DNA of 10,196 nucleotides from Clostridia bacterium (GTDB lineage: Bacteria > Bacillota > Clostridia > Oscillospirales > CAG-272), in NCBI GenBank assembly GCA_017379815.1, contig JAFNVK010000203.1:1-10196 (forward strand), in the 5' to 3' direction. The notes under the pieces were generated by a model. The model was given only the letters and a program-made list of their open reading frames with translations, made no database searches and was not told where the DNA came from. The position numbers and the translations under genes are program-made. How positions within the stretch are numbered: position 1 is the stretch's first letter; each line of letters begins with the position of its first letter. Of the stretch, positions 1 through 5,206 are shown one piece after another.

Positions 1-2255
1 AGCTTTTTATACTCGGCCTCGGTGTAGCGGAAGTCCTCCTCCTGCGTCAGCAGACCCAGGAAGTGCGCACGCAGGCCGTCCAGATCCCACTCCATGGGGG
101 AATCCGAGCGCGTAAAGCCCTCGACCGTGGCATCCACGGTGGAAAAGAGCATCTTGCGCACCGTCTCGGAGATATCCTCGCCGTTGAGCACGTCCTGACG
201 CTGCTTGTAGATCACGGCGCGCTGCTGATTCATCACGTCGTCGTAGGCAAGCACGTATTTTCTGCGCTTGAAGTTGTTGTCCTCGATGCGCTTCTGCGCA
301 TTCTCGATCGCACCCGAGAGGATCCGCGCGTCGATCGGCATATCCTCTGGCAGCTTGAGTGCGCTGACCACGCCCTGCAGGCGGTCGGTGCCGAACAGAC
401 GCATCAGATCGTCCTCCATGGAGAGGAAGAACATGGATTCGCCGGGGTCGCCCTGACGTCCCGAGCGTCCGCGGAGCTGGTTGTCGATGCGGCGGCTCTC
501 GTGCCGCTCGGTGCCCAGGATAAAGAGGCCGCCCGCTTCTCTTACGCGCTGCGCCTCAGGCTCAAGCTGGATCTTGTACTTCTGCACCAATTCACGGAAG
601 ACCTCCCGTGCGCGCAAAACCTCCTCGTCCTCCGTGGGAGCCGAGCCGGCGCAAAGCGCGATGGCCTCCTCGGAGAACTCCATGGCGCGCATATCGGATT
701 TGGCCATGAATTCGGGGTTGCCGCCAAGCAGAATATCGGTTCCGCGTCCTGCCATGTTGGTGGAGATGGTGACCGCGCCCACCTTACCGGCCTGCGCGAC
801 GATCTCGGCCTCCTTGGCGTGGTACTTGGCGTTGAGCACGGTGTGCGGAATGCCCGCTTTGCGCAAGCGGGTCGAAAGAAGCTCGGACTTGTCGATGGAC
901 ACCGTACCCACAAGCACGGGCTGTCCCTTTTCGTGGCACTCCTTGACCTTTTGCACGATGGCGGCGTACTTGCCCTCCATGCTGCGGTAAACGGCGTCCT
1001 CGTGATCCACGCGGATCATGGGCTTGTTGGTGGGGATCTCCACCACGTCAAGCTGATAGATCTCGCGGAACTCGGTCTCCTCGGTCAGTGCCGTACCCGT
1101 CATGCCCGAGAGCTTGCGGTACATACGGAAATAGTTCTGGAAGGTGATGGTGGCAAGCGTCTTGTTCTCCTTTTGGACCTTGACGCCCTCCTTGGCCTCG
1201 ATGGCCTGGTGCAATCCGTCCGAATAGCGGCGGCCGGGCATGAGACGTCCCGTGAAGGAGTCAACGATCATAACGCCCTTTTCGTTGACCACGTAGTCCA
1301 CGTCGCGGTGCATACAGCCGTAGGCCTTGATGGCCTGCTGAACGTGGTGCGCGATCTGCGCGTTCTCCGCATCGGTAAAGTTTTCAAGGCCGAAGAAGCG
1401 CTCTGCCTTCTTTGCACCCTGGGGCGTGAGGATCGCGTTGTTGGCCTTCTCGTCCACGATATAATCGGCGTTGATGTCGTCGTGGCTCTCCTTGCTGTCC
1501 AGCTCCTTGATGACGTGCTTGCGCATGGTGCGCACGAGGGCGTCGGCCTTTTCGTAAAGCTCGGTGGCGGTATCCCCCATGCCCGAGATGATCAGCGGCG
1601 TGCGCGCCTCGTCGATGAGAATGGAGTCCACCTCGTCCACGATGGCAAAGACGTGTCCTCTCTGCGACATCTGGTGCTTGTAGATGACCATGTTGTCGCG
1701 CAGATAGTCAAAGCCGAACTCGTTGTTCGTGCCGTAGGTAATATCGGCGTTGTAGGCGGCCTGCTTTTCGGCGGCGCTCTGTCCGTGCACGACAAGGCCC
1801 GTCGTCAGACCCATGAATTCGTATACGCGTCCCATCTCCTCCGCACCGACGCGGGCAAGATACTCGTTGACGGTAACGATATGCACGCCCTCTCCCGTGA
1901 GGGCGTTGAGATATGCGGGGAGCGTGGCCACAAGGGTCTTTCCTTCACCCGTTTTCATTTCGGCAATACGGCCCTGGTGCAAAACGATTCCGCCCAGCAG
2001 CTGGACGTAGAAGGGACGCTTGCCAAGCACCCGGTCTGCCGCCTCGCGGATGGCCGCAAAGGCGTCGGGCAGGATCTCGTTGAGGGTCTCCCCTGCCGCA
2101 AGACGGGCCTTGAGTGCAGGCGTGACGGCCTGCAGCTCCTCGTTGCTCATGGCGGCGTACTGCTCCGCGAGCGAATCGATGTAATCCGCCACCTCGGAAA
2201 GCTTCTTGAGCTGTCGCTGGCTATACGTACCAAAGATCTTCGTAAAAATCGACAT
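1..2255 (-). CDS. secA: Preprotein translocase ATPase SecA, C-terminus beyond window edge
   Basis: SecA is the cytoplasmic motor ATPase that pushes unfolded preproteins through the SecYEG channel. The minus-strand frame is open for 751 codons from ATG at 2255 to the window edge, with no frameshift at the points I checked. Visible landmarks are the nucleotide-binding P-loop MKTGEGKT at residues 100-107 (Lys106, as in Bacillus subtilis SecA), the Walker B VDEVDS with Asp207/Glu208, the preprotein-binding segment with DSFTGRLMPGRRYSDGLHQA, then GMTGTALTEE, TNMAGRGTDILLGGNPEF, and the helicase-type GTERHESRR...GRSGRQGDPG near residues 582-606. The Bacillus protein is about 840 residues, so roughly the last 90 or more are missing here, including any zinc-binding tail. 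The start is supported by the family N-terminus (MSIFTKIFGTYSQRQLK) and an AAAGGA site 11 bases upstream (2267-2272). The identification is close to certain; only the C-terminal end is unseen. Confidence 0.97.
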   Translation of the reverse strand, partial: MSIFTKIFGTYSQRQLKKLSEVADYIDSLAEQYAAMSNEELQAVTPALKARLAAGETLNEILPDAFAAIREAADRVLGKRPFYVQLLGGIVLHQGRIAEMKTGEGKTLVATLPAYLNALTGEGVHIVTVNEYLARVGAEEMGRVYEFMGLTTGLVVHGQSAAEKQAAYNADITYGTNNEFGFDYLRDNMVIYKHQMSQRGHVFAIVDEVDSILIDEARTPLIISGMGDTATELYEKADALVRTMRKHVIKELDSKESHDDINADYIVDEKANNAILTPQGAKKAERFFGLENFTDAENAQIAHHVQQAIKAYGCMHRDVDYVVNEKGVMIVDSFTGRLMPGRRYSDGLHQAIEAKEGVKVQKENKTLATITFQNYFRMYRKLSGMTGTALTEETEFREIYQLDVVEIPTNKPMIRVDHEDAVYRSMEGKYAAIVQKVKECHEKGQPVLVGTVSIDKSELLSTRLRKAGIPHTVLNAKYHAKEAEIVAQAGKVGAVTISTNMAGRGTDILLGGNPEFMAKSDMRAMEFSEEAIALCAGSAPTEDEEVLRAREVFRELVQKYKIQLEPEAQRVREAGGLFILGTERHESRRIDNQLRGRSGRQGDPGESMFFLSMEDDLMRLFGTDRLQGVVSALKLPEDMPIDARILSGAIENAQKRIEDNNFKRRKYVLAYDDVMNQQRAVIYKQRQDVLNGEDISETVRKMLFSTVDATVEGFTRSDSPMEWDLDGLRAHFLGLLTQEEDFRYTEAEYKK

Positions 2256-2318
2256 CGTAAAAACGGTCCTTTCCCCCCGCCCGATCGGCGGTGCGTGAAA
2301 AATTCAATAATCCCTTAT

Positions 2319-2327
2319 ATTGTACCA
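2319..2327 (-). promoter_or_regulatory. Candidate extended -10 promoter for secA
   Basis: Read on the minus strand, the sequence is TGG followed by TACAAT (-10 at 2319-2324, TG at 2326-2327), an extended -10 element. It would start transcription near 2312 and give a leader of about 57 nt before the secA ATG. No good -35 box lies 16-18 bases further upstream, where the DNA is simply A/T-rich, so the extended TG would have to compensate. It is the best candidate in the AT-rich spacer, but it is inferred from sequence alone. Confidence 0.5.
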
Positions 2328-2386
2328 TATCAAAAGTGAAAAATATATTGTAATTTGTAAATTTTAATCTTTGTTTTCAAAATTAC

Positions 2387-2415
2387 TTGCTTTGCCGCGA
2401 GAAATGTGCTATCAT
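2387..2415 (+). promoter_or_regulatory. Promoter for trmL-mnmA
   Basis: A -35 box TTGCTT (2387-2392) and a -10 box TATCAT (2410-2415) are separated by 17 bases, and the TG of an extended -10 sits at 2407-2408. This would start transcription near 2422, about 37 nt before the trmL ATG. The trmL ribosome site AAGGA (2448-2452) lies 6 bases before that ATG. The promoter is divergent from the secA promoter candidate across a 203-bp spacer in which I see no other gene or structured RNA. Confidence 0.7.
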
Positions 2416-2458
2416 GAGAAAAAACAACGCGCCATGCGCTGAAAAGCAAGGATGACCA

Positions 2459-2956
2459 ATGAGCAAGATCAACATCGTTCTTCACGAGCCCGAGATCCCG
2501 CAGAACACGGGCAATATCGCACGCACCTGCGCCGCAACGGGCGCCTCCCTTCACCTCATCCGCCCCTTGGGCTTTGCCATCGACGACCGCAAGCTCAAGC
2601 GAGCAGGCCTTGACTACTGGCACCAGCTGGACATCACCTATTACGACGGTCTTGCGGATTTTTACGCCAAAAACCCGGGAGCCGAGGTCTACTACTTTAC
2701 CACCAAGGCAAAGCACGTCTACACCGAGATCGACTATCCCGAAACGGTCTACATCATGTTCGGCAAGGAGACGCGCGGACTTCCCGAGGAGCTTCTGGCA
2801 GAGCATCCCGACACCTGCGTCCGTCTTCCCATGCGTGACGGACTTCGCTCCCTCAATTTGTCCAACACCGTGGCCGTAGCCGTTTACGAGATCCTGCGCC
2901 AGAGAGACTTTCGCGATCTGCGCACCGTAGGCGAGCCCACCACCTTCTCGTGGTGA
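2459..2956 (+). CDS. trmL: tRNA (cytidine/uridine-34-2'-O)-methyltransferase TrmL
   Basis: This is a 165-residue SPOUT-family (SpoU/TrmH class) methyltransferase. TrmL uses S-adenosylmethionine to 2'-O-methylate the wobble nucleotide 34 of the two tRNA-Leu isoacceptors CmAA and cmnm5UmAA. The three family motifs are present in order: NTGNIARTC near residues 17-25, FGKETRGLP near 101-109 and SLNLSNTVAVAVYEIL near the C-terminus; the last two shape the trefoil-knot cofactor site. The length matches stand-alone TrmL (about 155-165 residues), with no extra RNA-binding domain. The start has AAGGA at a 6-base spacing. It is the first gene after its own promoter, and mnmA begins 32 bases after its stop, so the two are probably cotranscribed. 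TrmL is well supported over other SpoU enzymes because of the short length and the characteristic IVLHEPEIPQNTGNI opening. Confidence 0.95.
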   Translation: MSKINIVLHEPEIPQNTGNIARTCAATGASLHLIRPLGFAIDDRKLKRAGLDYWHQLDITYYDGLADFYAKNPGAEVYYFTTKAKHVYTEIDYPETVYIMFGKETRGLPEELLAEHPDTCVRLPMRDGLRSLNLSNTVAVAVYEILRQRDFRDLRTVGEPTTFSW

Positions 2957-2972
2957 CCGATAGCCCTTGCCG

Positions 2973-2980
2973 AAAGGAGG
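2973..2980 (+). promoter_or_regulatory. Ribosome binding site that fixes the mnmA start
   Basis: AAAGGAGG lies 8 bases before ATG 2989. The same frame is open upstream to a GTG at 2950 that overlaps the end of trmL, but that codon has no comparable ribosome site and would add 13 residues before the conserved MnmA N-terminus. ATG 2989 is therefore chosen. Confidence 0.85.
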
Positions 2981-2988
2981 ACATTGAT

Positions 2989-4104
2989 ATGCATCCATCC
3001 ATTCTCGTTGCCATGAGCGGCGGCGTGGACAGCAGCGTGGCCGCCCTGCTTCTGCGGGCGCAGGGCTACGATTGCCGCGGCGTCACCATGAAGCTCTTTT
3101 CTCCGGGGAAGCTCTTTCCCACCGAGGAGACCCTGCCCCCCTTTTCCCGTGAGATTGAGGACGCACGCCTCTCGGCAGAGCGGCTGGGCATCCCCTTCTC
3201 GGTCTGTGACCTCAGTGAGGACTTTCGCCGCGAGGTGATGGACTACTTCGTCCGCACCTACGAGGAGGGATTCACGCCAAACCCCTGCGTCACGTGCAAC
3301 CGCTGCATCAAATTCGGCAGTCTTCTTCGGGAGGCCAAGCGCCTCGGATGCTCTCATCTGGCCACGGGACATTACGCCCGTATTTCGCAGGACGGTGGCG
3401 GAAGGACTCTGCTCTCCATGCCGCGCGACCGCGCAAAGGACCAGACCTACGTGCTCTGGTCGCTCTCCCAGGAGCAGCTCTCCTCCACCCTCTTTCCTTT
3501 AGGTGACCTGACCAAGGCCGAGGTGCGTGCCATCGCCGAGGAGCACGGACTCCTCGCGGCCAAGCGCAAGGACAGCCAGGACATCTGCTTTATTCCCGAC
3601 GGCGACTACGCCTCCTTCCTGACCCGCTATACCGAAAAAGTCTACCCCGAAGGGAACTTTGTGGATGCCGAGGGAAATATCCTCGGCCGCCATCGGGGAA
3701 TCGTTCACTATACGGTCGGACAGCGCAAGGGGCTGGGGATCGCCTTTGGAAAGCCCACCTACGTCTGTGGAAAAAACGCCGAGGACGGCACGGTCCTGCT
3801 TGGCAGCAACGAGGATCTGTTCTCGCGCGAGCTGACCGCCCACAGCATCAACCTCATCGCCCTGCCCCGCATCGATTCTCCCATTCGCGTAGAAGCGCGC
3901 ATCCGTTACAGTGCCCTTCCCGCTCCTGCGACCGTTGAGCAAACGGATGAGGATACCCTCCGCCTGCGCTTCGACGAGCCTCAGCGCGCCATCACCCCGG
4001 GGCAATCGGTGGTGCTGTACGACGGCGAGACCGTCATCGGAGGAGGCATCATTTCCGCTGAAACAAAGAAAAAAAGCTTCGTTCATATTGACAAAAAAGC
4101 ATGA
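2989..4104 (+). CDS. mnmA: tRNA-specific 2-thiouridylase MnmA
   Basis: This 371-residue enzyme makes the 2-thio group of (c)mnm5s2U34 in tRNA-Lys, -Glu and -Gln. It adenylates U34 with ATP and transfers persulfide sulfur delivered by a cysteine desulfurase relay. The N-terminal PP-loop is SGGVDSS (residues 10-16). The predicted sulfur-carrying pair is Cys103, in NPCVTCNRCIKFG, and Cys200, in DSQDICFIP, matching E. coli Cys102 and Cys199. ATGHYARI (125-132), RAKDQTYVLW and HYTVGQRKGLGI are further family motifs. A C-terminal beta-barrel region closes the protein, and its length is typical. Cys100 and Cys106 flank Cys103, giving a CxxCxxC cluster that E. coli MnmA lacks. It follows trmL closely, so the pair would make two different wobble-base modifications. 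The last codons overlap the -35 box of the next gene's promoter, and no terminator follows, so some readthrough downstream is possible. Confidence 0.97.
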   Translation: MHPSILVAMSGGVDSSVAALLLRAQGYDCRGVTMKLFSPGKLFPTEETLPPFSREIEDARLSAERLGIPFSVCDLSEDFRREVMDYFVRTYEEGFTPNPCVTCNRCIKFGSLLREAKRLGCSHLATGHYARISQDGGGRTLLSMPRDRAKDQTYVLWSLSQEQLSSTLFPLGDLTKAEVRAIAEEHGLLAAKRKDSQDICFIPDGDYASFLTRYTEKVYPEGNFVDAEGNILGRHRGIVHYTVGQRKGLGIAFGKPTYVCGKNAEDGTVLLGSNEDLFSRELTAHSINLIALPRIDSPIRVEARIRYSALPAPATVEQTDEDTLRLRFDEPQRAITPGQSVVLYDGETVIGGGIISAETKKKSFVHIDKKA

Positions 4105-4117
4105 CGTGTGCTATAAT
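4088..4117 (+). promoter_or_regulatory. Strong promoter for the lipoprotein gene, starting inside mnmA
   Basis: A perfect TTGACA (4088-4093) and perfect TATAAT (4112-4117) are spaced by 18 bases, with the extended-10 TG at 4109-4110. The -35 box lies within the last codons of mnmA, whose stop is 4102-4104. Predicted transcription starts near 4124, about 44 nt before the ATG at 4168. The ribosome site AAGGA (4151-4155) is 12 bases from that ATG, a slightly long spacing. Confidence 0.85.
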
Positions 4118-4167
4118 GCTATCGTACCCTCGGGTGCAAAACAACACAGAAAGGATGATTTAGAACC

Positions 4168-4959
4168 ATGAAAACCCGTATTTTTGCTCTTCTTCTTGCC
4201 GTTGTGTGCTTGTTTGCCTTCGCCGCCTGCAAGGAAACGCCCCCGGCCGAAACGCCCGACACCGCATACAGCCTTTACACCGCCGCAAACGAGCAGCTCG
4301 CAAAGCTCCGTGACGGCGCGGATATGGACATTAAGGTCAACGTTGCCATGAACGTTGGCGGAATGGAAAACAGCACCACCATGAGCATGACCTACAAGGT
4401 CTGCGGAAACAACATGTACGGCAAAATGGCAGGCGAAACCATGACCTACGTTGACGGCATCCTGTATACGCTCTCCGAGTACGACCTTGGCGAAGGACCT
4501 GAAATCGAAAAGGTCAAGGAAGAAGTCACCCCAGAGGAGGTCGCCGATTATTTTGAGGGCATCGTCGCTACCCTTCCCACCGTTACCGAGGAAGCCCTTG
4601 CCGCCGTGACCTGGACCGAGGAGAACGACGTGCGCACCTTTGCACTCCCCATTGCGAAGGAAGACTACACCGCCGCCCTCGTGCAGATGATGGGCACCGA
4701 GAGCGACGAGTTTGAGGGCTCTGTTATCGACAACCTGACCGTCAGCATCAGCTTTGATGCCACCGACCATCTGGTCGCCCTTACCTACGGCTTCTCCATG
4801 ACGGAGGAATACGTCGGCAGCATCAACTACACCTTCACCATTACCTATAACACGCTCGGCTCTCCCGTAGAGATCACCGCTCCCGCAGATGCGGACACCT
4901 ACGAAACGATGCCCGAGGAGGACTGGGAAGATTGGGAGGATTGGGAGGACGAGGAATAA
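4168..4959 (+). CDS. Putative surface lipoprotein with acidic DWE-repeat tail, function unknown
   Basis: The product is 263 residues. Its N-terminus is a lipoprotein signal peptide: positive MKTR, a hydrophobic stretch from about 5 to 20, and a lipobox ending FAAC with Cys21 as the predicted lipidation site, so the mature protein should be anchored outside the membrane. A short Pro/Glu/Thr linker follows (about 22-31), then one domain of roughly 210 residues rich in alternating polar/hydrophobic strands (for example DIKVNVAMNV, STTMSMTYKV and YTFTITYNT). This is reminiscent of the LolA/LppX-like half-barrel fold or of DUF6612-type Firmicutes lipoproteins. That resemblance is a weak impression from strand pattern, not a motif match, so I assign no function. 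The C-terminus is an acidic tail with three DWE units (residues 252-260). The gene has its own strong promoter and terminator and so is probably monocistronic. The start is firm from the signal peptide. Confidence 0.85.
   Translation: MKTRIFALLLAVVCLFAFAACKETPPAETPDTAYSLYTAANEQLAKLRDGADMDIKVNVAMNVGGMENSTTMSMTYKVCGNNMYGKMAGETMTYVDGILYTLSEYDLGEGPEIEKVKEEVTPEEVADYFEGIVATLPTVTEEALAAVTWTEENDVRTFALPIAKEDYTAALVQMMGTESDEFEGSVIDNLTVSISFDATDHLVALTYGFSMTEEYVGSINYTFTITYNTLGSPVEITAPADADTYETMPEEDWEDWEDWEDEE
4921..4950 (+). repeat. Short 9-bp tandem repeat encoding DWE units
   Basis: Three in-frame 9-base units (4921-4929, 4930-4938, 4939-4947) read GACTGGGAA, GATTGGGAG and GATTGGGAG, followed by a partial unit GAC. 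They encode Asp-Trp-Glu three times plus Asp. The last two units are identical, which suggests recent slippage or duplication in the tail of the lipoprotein gene. Confidence 0.85.
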
Positions 4960-4996
4960 TCCTCTCTCCGCGCCCGTCATCCAACCGAAATAAACC

Positions 4997-5037
4997 AAAA
5001 AGCAAGCCAAGACCCTTCGTTTTGGCTTGCTTTTTTT
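4997..5037 (+). terminator. Rho-independent terminator after the lipoprotein gene
   Basis: A perfect 14-bp inverted repeat (4997-5010 with 5022-5035) encloses an 11-base loop and runs into a seven-T tract (5031-5037). Because the left arm starts with a run of A, the hairpin could also stop transcription from the opposite strand. It ends the lipoprotein unit before the ATPase promoter. Confidence 0.9.
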
Positions 5038-5141
5038 CTTCCTTTATCCGTTTTTTCGCAAAAACCTGATAAAAGCGGCCGCAGCTGCCTACCCTATTAT
5101 CATTAAAATTGTGAAAAATCAAAAAAACTAAGCGATTTCTA

Positions 5142-5170
5142 TTGACAATCAAGTGATTGTGTGCTATAAT
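5142..5170 (+). promoter_or_regulatory. Near-consensus promoter for the P-type ATPase gene
   Basis: TTGACA (5142-5147) and TATAAT (5165-5170) are spaced by exactly 17 bases, and the extended-10 TG is at 5162-5163. Transcription would start near 5177, giving a leader of about 30 nt. That rules out the upstream in-frame GTG at 5153 as a start codon, because it lies before the predicted transcript start. Confidence 0.9.
5145..5160. promoter_or_regulatory. Operator-like dyad inside the ATPase promoter
   Basis: ACAATCA-AG-TGATTGT is a 7-2-7 perfect inverted repeat covering the last three bases of the -35 box and most of the spacer. A repressor bound there would block RNA polymerase. The symmetry is read directly from the sequence; the regulatory role is inferred. 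I did not notice the same dyad in the other promoters of this window. Confidence 0.5.
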
Positions 5171-5194
5171 CTATGGGATATCAAAAATTTCTTT

Positions 5195-5200
5195 AGGAGG
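5195..5200 (+). promoter_or_regulatory. Ribosome binding site that fixes the ATPase start
   Basis: AGGAGG lies 6 bases before ATG 5207, the only good site near the open 5' end of this frame. Confidence 0.85.
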
Positions 5201-5206
5201 AAAAAC

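Noticed and set aside
63..2339. 758-codon open frame on the plus strand across secA
   Set aside because: It is the antisense shadow of secA: the minus frame carries every SecA motif in order, while the plus frame has no recognisable domain or good ribosome site. C/G-rich third positions keep such antisense frames free of stops.
2429..2441. GCGC-CAT-GCGC dyad in the trmL leader as an operator or leader structure
   Set aside because: The arms are only 4 bp with a 3-base centre, expected by chance in this composition.
2330..3372. Minus-strand open frames of 222 and 162 codons over trmL and early mnmA
   Set aside because: They lie opposite well-identified genes and show no motifs or ribosome sites.
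4124..4137. Short hairpin (GTACC CTCG GGTGC) between mnmA and the lipoprotein gene as a terminator
   Set aside because: It has only five pairs, one of them G-U, and no T-tract, and it lies at the predicted transcript start.
4111..5010. 299-codon minus-strand open frame across the lipoprotein gene
   Set aside because: The plus frame has promoter, ribosome site, signal peptide with lipobox and terminator; the minus frame has none and runs through the promoter region.
5075..5092. Overlapping palindromes GCGGCCGC and GCAGCTGC upstream of the ATPase promoter
   Set aside because: They are short GC palindromes with no position relative to a promoter that would give them a role; probably chance.
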